This document shows positions 43,697 through 52,545 of a stretch of 64,000 nt of DNA, piece after piece. Made by a program: the position numbers and the translations under genes. Source of the DNA: Clostridia bacterium (GTDB taxonomy: Bacteria > Bacillota > Clostridia > Oscillospirales > Acutalibacteraceae); assembly GCA_017537365.1 (NCBI GenBank), contig JAFYKZ010000026.1, positions 272,404 through 336,403 of the forward strand. The letters run 5' to 3'. Position 1 is the stretch's first letter. Each line of letters begins with the position of its first letter. The notes beneath the pieces were generated by a model that was not told the DNA's origin, made no database searches, and saw only the letters and a program-made list of their open reading frames with translations.

Positions 43697-45319
43697 ATGA
43701 CAATAGGTGAAAAAATTGCCAAGCTTAGAACTGCGGCAGATATATCACAAGAGCAACTGGCTGAAAAAATCAATGTTTCCCGTCAATCCGTTTCCAAATG
43801 GGAGATGGACCAAGCTCTCCCCCAAATAGATAATGTTTTGCTGCTTTGCGAATTATTCGATGTTTCAACCGATGAACTTTTGCATGATAAAATTTCAATA
43901 AACAGAAATTTACCGGGTGAACCTGTATCAAATAAATATTTCGGAACAGACGGTTTCAGAGGCGAAGCCAATGTTAACCTAACCTCTATGCATGCATATA
44001 AGGTTGGTAGATTTTTAGGTTGGTATTATTCCTCCGAGCTTTCAGGTTGCAAAAAAACAGGCTATCGCCCCCGTATAGTAATCGGTAAAGATACCCGCCG
44101 TTCAAGCTATATGCTCGAATATTCAATCGTTGCAGGTATCACCGCTTCGGGCGCAGATGCTTATATGCTTCATGTAACAACAACTCCAAGCGTTTCTTAT
44201 GTTACCCGTCAAGATGAATTTGATTGCGGTATTATGATTACTGCATCTCACAATCCTTTCTATGATAACGGTATCAAGGTTATTAACCGTTTCGGTGAAA
44301 AGCTAGATGATGCAACAACCGCTCTAATCGAAGCTTATATAGACGGCAATTTAAAAGCCCTAGGGGTTGACGCTGAAGATTTACCCTTAGCTCATAGAGA
44401 GCGCATAGGCGAAATTGTTGACTATTCTGCCGGCAGAAACAGATATGTTGGCTACCTTATTTCTGTAGCTTCAAATTCATATAAACATTTAAAAATCGGT
44501 CTTGACTGTGCAAACGGCGCATCCTGGATGATTGCAAAATCCGTTTTCGATGCTTTGGGTGCTCAAACAGTTATTTTCGGCAACGAGCCTAACGGACTTA
44601 ATGTTAATAACGGTTGCGGTTCAACCCACATGGAAAAGCTTTGCGCATTAGTTAAAGAAAATCACTTAGATGTTGGTTTTGCCTTTGATGGCGATGCCGA
44701 CCGTTGCATAGCTGTTGATGAAAACGGAAATGTTGTTGATGGCGATGCTATGATGTATATCTTAGGCAAACGCTTAAAATCCCGCGGTATGCTGAATAAA
44801 GATACCGTTGTTGCAACTATTATGTCTAACAGTGGATTCTTTGCTTCACTTAAAAAACTTGGAATCGAGTGCGACCAAACCAATGTTGGCGACCGCTTTG
44901 TTTACGAATCAATGCAAAATAACGATTTCAGCTTAGGTGGCGAGCAATCAGGTCATATTATCTTAAAGAAATATGCAACAACAGGCGACGGTATCTTAAC
45001 CGCTATTATGCTTGCAGAGGAAATGTGCGACCGCAAATCAAGTTTAACCACCTTGGCAGAAGGCTTAACCGTTTATCCTCAACACCTTGTTAATGTTAGA
45101 GTTAAGAGCAAAGCTGCTGTTATGGAGGATGCTGAGGTTCTGGCCGAAAAAGAAAAGGTTAATAAGTTAATAGACGGAAACGGCAGAGCATTACTCAGAG
45201 AAAGCGGAACAGAGCCTGTTATCCGTATTATGATTGAGGCAGAAACAACCGAGCTTTGCGTTGAATATGCCGAAATGATAGCAAAAGTTATTAAAGAAAG
45301 AGGCCATTTAAGTGAATAA
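43697..45319 (+). CDS. XRE-type HTH domain fused to phosphoglucosamine mutase
   Basis: A 540-residue protein. Residues 1-65 are a complete Cro/C1 helix-turn-helix (IGEKIAKLRTAADISQEQLAEKINVSRQSVSKWE...). From about residue 80 (NKYFGTDGFRGEANVN) it is a full alpha-D-phosphohexomutase of the GlmM type: catalytic S184 in TASHNP, metal site DGDADR at 331-336, sugar loop GEQSGH and phosphate loop RESGTEPVIRIM. GlmM converts glucosamine-6-P to glucosamine-1-P for cell-wall UDP-GlcNAc. ATG 43697 follows AAAGGAAT. The frame is continuous, so this is not two genes. The fusion may couple amino-sugar flux to DNA binding. It heads an operon with a GlmU-like gene and nagB. Confidence 0.88.
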   Translation: MTIGEKIAKLRTAADISQEQLAEKINVSRQSVSKWEMDQALPQIDNVLLLCELFDVSTDELLHDKISINRNLPGEPVSNKYFGTDGFRGEANVNLTSMHAYKVGRFLGWYYSSELSGCKKTGYRPRIVIGKDTRRSSYMLEYSIVAGITASGADAYMLHVTTTPSVSYVTRQDEFDCGIMITASHNPFYDNGIKVINRFGEKLDDATTALIEAYIDGNLKALGVDAEDLPLAHRERIGEIVDYSAGRNRYVGYLISVASNSYKHLKIGLDCANGASWMIAKSVFDALGAQTVIFGNEPNGLNVNNGCGSTHMEKLCALVKENHLDVGFAFDGDADRCIAVDENGNVVDGDAMMYILGKRLKSRGMLNKDTVVATIMSNSGFFASLKKLGIECDQTNVGDRFVYESMQNNDFSLGGEQSGHIILKKYATTGDGILTAIMLAEEMCDRKSSLTTLAEGLTVYPQHLVNVRVKSKAAVMEDAEVLAEKEKVNKLIDGNGRALLRESGTEPVIRIMIEAETTELCVEYAEMIAKVIKERGHLSE

Positions 45320-45983
45320 ACTTGTTAAAACCAAAGACCTTTTTGATTGTAAAGTTCCTTATTTAAAAGATTTTTTTGATTCTTATGAATATCCTTGGGA
45401 AATGCTTCCTAATATTAAAAACCTTATCGCTTCCCTATTGGAAAGCGGAATCGAAGGCTTTACAGAGCTTAAAGAGGGCGTATTGGTTGGAGAAAATGTT
45501 ACCATTTACCCTAATACTACCATTGAAGCTCCTGCAATTATAGGTCATAATACTGTTATTCGTCCCGGTGCGTATATCAGAGGAAACTTGATTACCGGCA
45601 GTAATTGCGTTATAGGAAATTCAAGTGAATATAAAAATGCAATTTTACTTGATAATGTTCAAACTCCGCATTATAATTATATAGGAGACTCTATTTTGGG
45701 CAACAAAGCTCATACAGGAGCAGGAACAATTTGTTCAAATCTCAAAACCGATGGTAAAAATGTTGTTATCCGCGGGGATGAGGATTATGAAACAGGTCTT
45801 CGCAAAATCGGCGGTATTTTAGCGGACGGTGCTGATGTTGGTTGCGGATGTGTTATTAATCCGGGAACTGTTATCGGCAAAAAAACCTCTGCTTATCCTT
45901 TAACAATGCTTAGAGGAGTTTACCCTGAGAATTGCATTATTAAGTCAACCAAAGAATATGTATTAAGAAAGGAAAATATTTAA
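45312..45983 (+). CDS. GlmU-like left-handed beta-helix acyltransferase domain protein
   Basis: A 223-residue protein built of hexapeptide repeats (VLVGENVTIYPNTTIEAPAIIGHNTVIRPGAYIRGNLITGSN) and the GlmU-like NYIGDSILGNKAHTGAGTICSNLK segment. It lacks the N-terminal uridylyltransferase domain of full GlmU. It could be the acetyltransferase half of a split GlmU or a sugar acyltransferase. GTG 45312 overlaps the mutase gene by 8 bp with AGAGG 8 bp upstream, and its end overlaps nagB by 1 bp, so it is part of the amino-sugar operon. Confidence 0.82.
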   Translation: MNKLVKTKDLFDCKVPYLKDFFDSYEYPWEMLPNIKNLIASLLESGIEGFTELKEGVLVGENVTIYPNTTIEAPAIIGHNTVIRPGAYIRGNLITGSNCVIGNSSEYKNAILLDNVQTPHYNYIGDSILGNKAHTGAGTICSNLKTDGKNVVIRGDEDYETGLRKIGGILADGADVGCGCVINPGTVIGKKTSAYPLTMLRGVYPENCIIKSTKEYVLRKENI

Positions 45984-46693
45984 TGAAATTTATCACTGTT
46001 AAAACCTATGAAGAATTAAGCAATAAGGCTGCTGATATTATTGCTTCTCAAATCATTGTTAAACCTAACTGCGTTTTAGGTTTAGCTACAGGTTCTTCCC
46101 CTGTTGGCACTTATAAAAGACTTATTGAGGATAATAAAAACGGTAAAATTGATTTTTCAACTGTTACCAGTGTTAACCTTGATGAATATGTTGGTCTTGA
46201 TGTTTCTAACGACCAGAGCTATCGCTATTTTATGAACGACAATTTGTTTGACCATGTAAATATTGATAAGGCTAAAACCTTTGTTCCCAACGGCTGCGCT
46301 GCTGATTTAAAAGCAGAGGGCGAAGCTTATGACAATATGATTAAAGACTTAGGCGGAATTGATTTGCAGCTTTTAGGCATCGGTCTTGACGGTCATATCG
46401 GTTTCAACGAGCCTGATTCTTGCTTTGTAGGTCCAACCCACGAGGTTGTTTTAGACGAATCTACCATTAAAGCAAATGCAAGATTCTTCGCAAATGAGGA
46501 TGAAGTTCCGAAAACAGCAATAACTATGGGTATGATGTCTATTATGCAGGCTAAAAAGATTCTTTTGGTTGCTAATGGCGCCGCTAAAAAGGAAATTCTC
46601 GAAAAATCCTTCTTCGGACCTATCACCCCCGAAGTTCCCGCTTCAATTTTGCAGTTGCATCCTGATGTAACCGTAATTTATAGCGAAAATTAA
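45983..46693 (+). CDS. nagB: Glucosamine-6-phosphate deaminase
   Basis: A 236-residue enzyme converting glucosamine-6-P to fructose-6-P and ammonia. Motifs are GLATGSSPVGTY, SVNLDEYVGL (catalytic Asp), GIGLDGHIGFNEPDS (catalytic His) and AITMGMMSIMQAKKILLVANG. Length is typical of the short Firmicutes form without the allosteric C terminus. It overlaps the preceding stop by 1 bp. With the mutase and the GlmU-like gene, it places a catabolic and a biosynthetic step at the same branch point in one operon. Confidence 0.95.
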   Translation: MKFITVKTYEELSNKAADIIASQIIVKPNCVLGLATGSSPVGTYKRLIEDNKNGKIDFSTVTSVNLDEYVGLDVSNDQSYRYFMNDNLFDHVNIDKAKTFVPNGCAADLKAEGEAYDNMIKDLGGIDLQLLGIGLDGHIGFNEPDSCFVGPTHEVVLDESTIKANARFFANEDEVPKTAITMGMMSIMQAKKILLVANGAAKKEILEKSFFGPITPEVPASILQLHPDVTVIYSEN

Positions 46694-46704
46694 TTATTGA
46701 TTTT

Positions 46705-46733
46705 AAAAGAGCCGTTTAAACGGCTCTTTTTTT
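46705..46733 (+). terminator. Rho-independent terminator after nagB
   Basis: A perfect palindrome, AAAAGAGCCGTTT/AAACGGCTCTTTT, followed by more T. Confidence 0.93.
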
Positions 46734-46743
46734 ATGTTTTCTC

Positions 46744-46772
46744 TTGACAAAATGTGAAATTTATGCTAAATT
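46744..46772 (+). promoter_or_regulatory. Promoter of the lysine riboswitch-dapA transcript
   Basis: TTGACA (46744-46749), a 17-bp spacer and TAAATT (46767-46772), placing the start of transcription just before the riboswitch P1 stem. Confidence 0.75.
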
Positions 46773-46783
46773 GTACTAAGTAA

Positions 46784-47018
46784 GATAGAGGTGCGATATG
46801 CTATCAGTAGTAGATGGATGCTAATTTCGGCAGAAAGATACCGTCTATGAAAGGAGCAGTCGCCGAAGTGAGTGTTGCGGCAGCAAGCTTGCTGGTAAAT
46901 CGGAATAACATCCGCTTTACTGTCGCTTTTTGCGGAGAGCTATCGAAAAACAGATTTTAAAGTGTTTATATATGCTTATACTCTGATTTTTTGATAGCCG
47001 AGCAATCGGCTATTTTTT
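46784..47018 (+). promoter_or_regulatory. Lysine riboswitch (L box) with terminator
   Basis: The aptamer (46784-46944) has the L-box landmarks AGAGGTGCG, GAAAGG and GCCGAAG in order, closed by P1 GATAG/CTATC. The expression platform is visible. A terminator, GATAGCCGA-GCAA-TCGGCTATTTTTT, lies at 46993-47018. The antiterminator pairs the P1 3' strand CTATCGAAAAACAGA (46940-46954) with TCTGATTTTTTGATAG (46982-46997). Lysine binding should stabilise P1, free the terminator and shut off dapA-lysA. Confidence 0.93.
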
Positions 47019-47041
47019 ATTGTTAAAAGGAGAAATTAAAA

Positions 47042-47929
47042 ATGAAACAACCAATTTTTACAGGTATGGCAAGCGCTATTATCACCCCATTAACCGAAAA
47101 CGGTATCGACTATGAGGCTTTTGCAAAACTTCTCGACTGGCAAATAGAAGAAGGTATCAACGCTATTGTTGTTTGCGGAACAACAGGTGAAGCTTCAACC
47201 TTGACTGATGATGAACATAAAGAGGCTATTAAATTTGCAGTAAATCATATAAACGGCAGAGTTCCGGTTATTGCGGGAACAGGCTCAAACGATACTGCTT
47301 ATGCCTTAGAATTAACCAAATATTCCTGCGATGTTGGGGTTGACGGTGTTTTGGTTGTAACCCCTTATTATAATAAGGCAACCCAAAAGGGACTTATTAA
47401 GATGTTTACTGAAATTGCAGATGTATCTACAAAGCCGGTTATTCTTTATAATGTTCCCTCTCGTACAGGTGTTAATATTGCGCCTAAAACCGCCGCAGAA
47501 CTTGCTAAGCATCCTAATATAAACGCTATTAAAGAGGCTAGCGGAAACATTTCTCAAATAGCAGAAGTAGCTCACCTTTGCGGTGATGAACTCAATATTT
47601 ATTCAGGTAATGATGACCAGGTTATCCCGATTTTAGCCTTAGGCGGTAAAGGTTGCATTTCTGTTTTATCTAACCTTTTGCCCAAGGAAAGTGCTCAAAT
47701 GTGTGATAAATTCTTCGGTGGTGATGTTTCAGGCGCATGCAAAATGCAGCTTGATTACCTACCTCTCATAAATGCCCTTTTCAGCGAAGTAAACCCAATA
47801 CCAGTTAAAGCTGCTATGGCAAAAATGGGATTTTGCGAGGATTATTTGCGTTTGCCTTTAACCCCTATGGAAGAGGCTACTCGCGAAGTTTTATTTGCTG
47901 AAATGAAGAAAGCAGGCATAAATATTTAA
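47042..47929 (+). CDS. dapA: 4-hydroxy-tetrahydrodipicolinate synthase
   Basis: A 295-residue TIM-barrel aldolase condensing pyruvate with aspartate semialdehyde, the first committed step to lysine and to dipicolinate of spores. Motifs are GMASAIITPLTENGIDYEAF, VVCGTTGEASTL, the active-site Tyr in LYNVPSRTGVNI and the Schiff-base Lys in AIKEASGN. AAAGGAG precedes ATG 47042. It is directly controlled by the upstream lysine riboswitch and followed 19 bp later by lysA. Confidence 0.97.
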   Translation: MKQPIFTGMASAIITPLTENGIDYEAFAKLLDWQIEEGINAIVVCGTTGEASTLTDDEHKEAIKFAVNHINGRVPVIAGTGSNDTAYALELTKYSCDVGVDGVLVVTPYYNKATQKGLIKMFTEIADVSTKPVILYNVPSRTGVNIAPKTAAELAKHPNINAIKEASGNISQIAEVAHLCGDELNIYSGNDDQVIPILALGGKGCISVLSNLLPKESAQMCDKFFGGDVSGACKMQLDYLPLINALFSEVNPIPVKAAMAKMGFCEDYLRLPLTPMEEATREVLFAEMKKAGINI

Positions 47930-47948
47930 TTTTTTGAGGAGTTTTTTA

Positions 47949-49244
47949 ATGATTTGCGATAATATATCGGTAAATGAAAATGGACATTTAATATTTGCCG
48001 GCAGAGATACTGTGGAATTAGCCCAAAAATACGGTACTCCCCTTTATCTGATGGATGAAAATAAAATTCGCGAGCATATTCGCGAATATAAAACCGCTAT
48101 GCAAAAATATATGCCCGCAGGCTCTATCCCCGAATTTGCAAGCAAGGCTTTTTCCTGCAAGCAGATTTATAGAATTATGGCAGAAGAGGATATTGATATT
48201 GATGTTGTTTCAATAGGTGAAATTTTTACCGCTAAATCAGCAGGCTTCCCAATGGAAAGAAGCTTTTTCCACGGAAACAACAAAACCGATGCCGATATAG
48301 CATTTGCTATGGAAAACGGTGTTGGATATATCGTTGCTGATTCTTTTGAAGAGCTTGACGCTATTAATAGTATCGCTAAAAGCAAAGGTTTAACCCAGAA
48401 GCTCTTAATTCGTTTAACACCAGGCATTGACCCTCATACCCATAAAAAAATCTCTACTGGCTCTGTAGAGTCGAAATTCGGGTTTGCTATTCAAACCGGC
48501 GACGGTGAAAAAGCAGTTATCAAAGCATTGAGCCTTGATAATATATCCCTTTGCGGTTTTCATTGTCATATCGGCTCGCAGATATTTGAATCTGAGCCTT
48601 TTATTACTGCGGCAGAAATTATGCTTGCCTTTATTAAGGATATAAACATTAAATATTCTCTTAAAACCGAAATGCTGAATTTAGGCGGAGGATTTGGTGT
48701 TAGATATGTTGAGTCTGACCCCGAAATCAGTTACTCTGAGAAAATCAAAGAAGTTGCAGAATACATTAATAAACAATGCAAAAGCTTAGAAATTGATGTT
48801 CCTGTTATTCATTTAGAGCCAGGAAGAAGCTTAGTTGCAGATGCAGGTATGACTCTTTATACTGTTGGAAGCGTTAAAGAAATTGAAGGCTATGCAAATT
48901 ATGTATCTATTGATGGTGGTATGACCGATAATCCCCGTTATACCCTTTATGAATCGCCATATACTGTTTTACTTGCTTCCAAAGCTAACGGCAAAAAAGA
49001 TTTTAAGGCTACTATTGCAGGCAGATGCTGTGAATCAGGCGATTTAATTCAAGAAAATGTTTTAATAGCAAAGCCTCAAAGAAATGATATTTTAGCAGTG
49101 CTCACAACAGGTGCTTATAATTATTCAATGGCTTCTAACTATAACCGCGTTCCCCGCCCTGCTGTTTTATTTTTAAATGATAACAGCGAATATATTGCAG
49201 TTAAGAGGGAGAGTTTAAGCGATATTTGTTCGCTTGATATTTAA
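47949..49244 (+). CDS. lysA: Diaminopimelate decarboxylase
   Basis: A 431-residue PLP enzyme making lysine from meso-diaminopimelate. The PLP-binding Lys is in EFASKAFSCKQI, followed by GFHCHIGSQIFE, NLGGGFGVRY (phosphate loop), LEPGRSLVADAG and GRCCESGDLI, in the family order. Asn of the usual AxKAN motif is Phe here. ATG 47949 is chosen because GAGGAG at 47936-47941 overlaps the alternative TTG at 47934. It is the last step of the pathway started by dapA and shares its riboswitch control. Confidence 0.96.
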   Translation: MICDNISVNENGHLIFAGRDTVELAQKYGTPLYLMDENKIREHIREYKTAMQKYMPAGSIPEFASKAFSCKQIYRIMAEEDIDIDVVSIGEIFTAKSAGFPMERSFFHGNNKTDADIAFAMENGVGYIVADSFEELDAINSIAKSKGLTQKLLIRLTPGIDPHTHKKISTGSVESKFGFAIQTGDGEKAVIKALSLDNISLCGFHCHIGSQIFESEPFITAAEIMLAFIKDINIKYSLKTEMLNLGGGFGVRYVESDPEISYSEKIKEVAEYINKQCKSLEIDVPVIHLEPGRSLVADAGMTLYTVGSVKEIEGYANYVSIDGGMTDNPRYTLYESPYTVLLASKANGKKDFKATIAGRCCESGDLIQENVLIAKPQRNDILAVLTTGAYNYSMASNYNRVPRPAVLFLNDNSEYIAVKRESLSDICSLDI

Positions 49245-49246
49245 TT

Positions 49247-49906
49247 ATGATTAAAACAGGAAATGATTGGGCTGATATTTTAGCCGACGAAACCGAAAAA
49301 GAATATTTTTTAAAGCTTAAAGAAATTTTAACTTACGAATATTCAAAATATAAGGTTTACCCTAAAAAATCAGATATTTTAAATGCTTTAAAATATACCT
49401 CTTTTGAGGATACCAAGGTGGTTATAATCGGGCAAGACCCATATCATGGCGAGCTACAAGCTCATGGACTTTGCTTCTCAGTAGCAAAAGGGGTTACTCC
49501 CCCTCCCTCGCTAAAAAACATATTTAAAGAATTAAATGCGGATGTTGGCAGAGAAATTACAAATAACGGCGATTTAACCTACTTGGCTAAACAAGGTGTA
49601 TTGCTCTTAAATGCAGTTCTAACCGTTAGAGAAGCTGCTCCCACAAGCCATAAAAATTTAGGTTGGGAAAGATTTACCGACCGCGTTATTTCTGAGCTTA
49701 ATAAAAAAGAAACTCCCGTTGTTTTCTTGCTTTGGGGAGCTTATGCTCAGAAAAAAGCCGAAATAATCACTAATCCTATCCATAAAAAATTAATCAGCGT
49801 GCATCCAAGTCCACTTTCTGCCAGCAGAGGTTTCCTTGGTTGCCGCCATTTTTCCAAAACAAATGAAATATTAATTCAAAACGGATTAACTCCTATAAAT
49901 TGGTAA
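49247..49906 (+). CDS. ung: Uracil-DNA glycosylase, family 1
   Basis: A 219-residue repair enzyme removing uracil from DNA. The water-activating loop is GQDPYHG (D64), with the uracil-binding segments GLCFSVAKG and LLLNAVLTV, and the C-terminal HPSPLSASRGF loop with the catalytic His. Length is typical. It starts 2 bp after the lysA stop without a clear ribosome binding site, so it is probably translated by coupling to lysA and thus is under the lysine riboswitch, an unusual pairing. Confidence 0.97.
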   Translation: MIKTGNDWADILADETEKEYFLKLKEILTYEYSKYKVYPKKSDILNALKYTSFEDTKVVIIGQDPYHGELQAHGLCFSVAKGVTPPPSLKNIFKELNADVGREITNNGDLTYLAKQGVLLLNAVLTVREAAPTSHKNLGWERFTDRVISELNKKETPVVFLLWGAYAQKKAEIITNPIHKKLISVHPSPLSASRGFLGCRHFSKTNEILIQNGLTPINW

Positions 49907-49915
49907 AATTTGCCA

Positions 49916-49944
49916 TTGACAAATATTGGCAGTTATGATATAAT
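49916..49944 (+). promoter_or_regulatory. Consensus promoter of the AbrB-type regulator
   Basis: TTGACA (49916-49921), a 17-bp spacer and TATAAT (49939-49944): both hexamers are perfect. Confidence 0.9.
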
Positions 49945-49975
49945 CTCCTTAAAGTCTTTTTAGGGAGGTTATTTT

Positions 49976-50236
49976 ATGAAATCTATCGGAATGATAAGAC
50001 CTGTTGATAAAATGGGTAGAGTTGTTATCCCGAAAGAAATCCGCGCTCAATTAGGTGTTGAAAATAATCAAGACTGTTTTGAAATATTCACCGAGGGTGA
50101 TAGGGTTATTTTAAGAAAATATCAACCAACCTGTATCTTTTGCGATTCTAATGGTGAAAGCGTTGATTTTAACGGATATACCGTATGCAAAGAATGCATC
50201 GAAAAATTAAAAGAACTTGAAATGCAACCTGAATAA
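49976..50236 (+). CDS. AbrB/SpoVT-type transition-state regulator with zinc-ribbon tail
   Basis: An 86-residue protein. Residues 1-50 are a swapped-hairpin AbrB domain (GMIRPVDKMGRVVIPKEIRAQLGV). Residues 51-86 add CIFCDSNGESVDFNGYTVCKECIEKL, two CxxC pairs able to bind one zinc. Proteins of this layout are common in Clostridia and regulate growth-phase or sporulation genes. A perfect sigma-A promoter and AGGGAGG drive it, so high expression is likely. It stands alone between promoter and terminator. Confidence 0.9.
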   Translation: MKSIGMIRPVDKMGRVVIPKEIRAQLGVENNQDCFEIFTEGDRVILRKYQPTCIFCDSNGESVDFNGYTVCKECIEKLKELEMQPE

Positions 50237-50242
50237 AATTTT

Positions 50243-50277
50243 AAACCCCTATTCAATGTTAAATTGAATAGGGGTTT
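50243..50277. terminator. Bidirectional terminator
   Basis: A 15-bp stem AAACCCCTATTCAAT/ATTGAATAGGGGTTT with loop GTTAA between convergent genes. Confidence 0.93.
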
Positions 50278-50288
50278 TTATTAAATTA

Positions 50289-52421
50289 TTAAAGCAAATG
50301 GAAATTCACAACTAATGCGGCAAATACAATCGAAACCATTGATAAAAGCTTAATCAGAATATTTATAGAAGGACCAGAAGTATCTTTAAATGGGTCTCCT
50401 ACCGTATCGCCAACAACTGCGGATTTATGGTTATTAGAACCTTTTCCGTTATAAACTCCGCTTTCAATATATTTCTTAGCATTATCCCAAGCACCGCCTG
50501 AGTTAGACATAAAGATTGCCATTAGGAAGCCTGAAACAGTTGCGCCTGCAAGTAATCCAACAACACCTGCAGGTCCTAAAACAACACCTACTACAACAGG
50601 AACTAAAACAGCAACAACTGTTGGCATAATCATTTCTTTAAGGCTAGCTTTTGTGCAAAGGTCAACACAGCTGGCATAGTCTGCTTCTGCCTTGCCTTCC
50701 ATAAGACCGGTTATTTCTTTAAACTGACGGCGAACCTCTTTAACAACGCTCTGAGCCGCACGGCCAACAGAACTCATAGTTAATGCCGCAAAAACAAACG
50801 GCAAGCAAGAACCAATAAACAAACCTATAAGAACAATAGGATTAGTTATACTTAAATTAGAAACAGCCTCTTCGCCTCCGTCAATACTTTTAACCTTATC
50901 AATATAAGATACCATAAGAGCCAAAGCTGTTAAAGCAGCAGAGCCTATTGCAAAACCTTTACCTGTTGCCGCGGTTGTATTACCTAAGGAATCGAGAGCA
51001 TCAGTACGCTCGCGAACCTTACTTTCAAGACCTGCCATCTCAGCAATACCGCCTGCATTATCTGCAACAGGACCGTAAGCATCGGTAGCAAGAGTTATAC
51101 CTAAGGTTGAAAGCATACCAACTGCCGCAAGGGAAATACCAAACAGACCCTGTGAAGCATTTGCTGTTCCGCCTGAAACATAGAAAGCCACTAGAACGCA
51201 TACCGAAATTATAATAATAGGTAGCATTGTAGAACGCATACCAACCGATAAACCGCTGATAATAATAGTTGCAGTACCTGTTTCTGAGGTTGCGGCAAGT
51301 CCCTTGGTAGGTTTATAACTGTCAGATGTGAAGTATTCGGTTGCCTGACCTATTAGAACACCCGATATAAGACCTGCTAAAATAGCAAAATATATCGGCC
51401 AATTTTCGCCGCCTAAAACAAAATATACCAATGGGAAAGATACAATAGCTATAAGTATTGCAGAGAAATTAGTACCGCGGGAAAGCGCACTTAAAAGTTG
51501 TTTTTGAGAAGCGCCCTCTTTTGTTCTAACCAAAAAAGTACCTAAAATCGAGCATATAATACCAACTGCGGCTAAAAGCATTGGCAAAGCCATAGCATTA
51601 AAGCCTTTACTGCTAAATGCGGCAACACCCAAAGCGCAAGCAGAAATTATTGAACCAACATAAGACTCATAAAGGTCTGCGCCCATTCCCGCAACATCGC
51701 CGACATTATCACCAACATTATCAGCAATAACAGCAGGATTTCTCGGGTCGTCCTCAGGTATACCTGCTTCAACCTTACCAACAAGGTCTGCACCAACATC
51801 GGCAGCCTTGGTAAAAATACCGCCGCCAACACGGGCAAATAAAGCCATAGAAGAAGCACCCATACCAAAGGTTAACATAGCACTTGTTATTTCACTGGCA
51901 TTTGAAAGTTTAAATACGAATTTCAAGAGGAAAAACCACACTGAAATATCTAAAAGTCCTAAGCCTACCACAGTAAAACCCATAACACTTCCTGCTGAAA
52001 AAGCTACTCTGAGACCTTTATTTAATCCCTCTCGACAAGCATTTGCTGTTCTTGCATTTGAAAGGGTTGCTATTTTCATACCAATAAAGCCTGATAATGC
52101 CGAGAAAAATCCACCTGTTAAAAAGGCAAAAGGCACATAAGGCGTTAATAAATTTTTAGAAGTAAACACGCTCACTAATGCCATAATTCCTAAAATAACA
52201 AACATTGCGCCAAAAAATATCAAAACTATTTTATACTGCCTTTTAAGATAAGCATTTGCTCCTTTCCTTATAGACATAGATATTTTTTGCATCAATTCAG
52301 TTCCCTCGGAAAATTTGAGAACTCGCTTCGCGGTTATTAAAGCAAATAATAATGCCATAACTGCGCAAGCAAAGGTTGCAACAATTAACCAAATCAAGCC
52401 TTTTTCCATATTATTCATCAC
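50289..52421 (-). CDS. hppA: Membrane-bound ion-translocating pyrophosphatase (K+-dependent type)
   Basis: A 710-residue protein with about 16 membrane helices. The pyrophosphate site is present: GGGIFTKAADVGADLVGKVEAGIPEDDPRNPAVIADNVGDNVGD lies around residues 200-245, along with DAYGPVADNAGGIAEM and a C-terminal GDTVGDPFKDTSGPS. The subclass position reads GNTTAATGKG, with Ala where K+-independent enzymes have Lys, so it should need K+; such enzymes pump H+ or Na+. It uses pyrophosphate from biosynthesis to energise the membrane. Several ATGs occur within the first five codons, so the start is uncertain by a few residues. Confidence 0.96.
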   Translation of the reverse strand: MMNNMEKGLIWLIVATFACAVMALLFALITAKRVLKFSEGTELMQKISMSIRKGANAYLKRQYKIVLIFFGAMFVILGIMALVSVFTSKNLLTPYVPFAFLTGGFFSALSGFIGMKIATLSNARTANACREGLNKGLRVAFSAGSVMGFTVVGLGLLDISVWFFLLKFVFKLSNASEITSAMLTFGMGASSMALFARVGGGIFTKAADVGADLVGKVEAGIPEDDPRNPAVIADNVGDNVGDVAGMGADLYESYVGSIISACALGVAAFSSKGFNAMALPMLLAAVGIICSILGTFLVRTKEGASQKQLLSALSRGTNFSAILIAIVSFPLVYFVLGGENWPIYFAILAGLISGVLIGQATEYFTSDSYKPTKGLAATSETGTATIIISGLSVGMRSTMLPIIIISVCVLVAFYVSGGTANASQGLFGISLAAVGMLSTLGITLATDAYGPVADNAGGIAEMAGLESKVRERTDALDSLGNTTAATGKGFAIGSAALTALALMVSYIDKVKSIDGGEEAVSNLSITNPIVLIGLFIGSCLPFVFAALTMSSVGRAAQSVVKEVRRQFKEITGLMEGKAEADYASCVDLCTKASLKEMIMPTVVAVLVPVVVGVVLGPAGVVGLLAGATVSGFLMAIFMSNSGGAWDNAKKYIESGVYNGKGSNNHKSAVVGDTVGDPFKDTSGPSINILIKLLSMVSIVFAALVVNFHLL

Positions 52422-52545
52422 TCCGAAAGATAAAATAGACTATAAAGTCTAATGTTAATTTTATCACAATATAAAAACTATGTCAAATGAAAGAATTGTA
52501 AACTTTTGGTATAAAATGTGGCAATTATTAATAAAATTAAATTTT

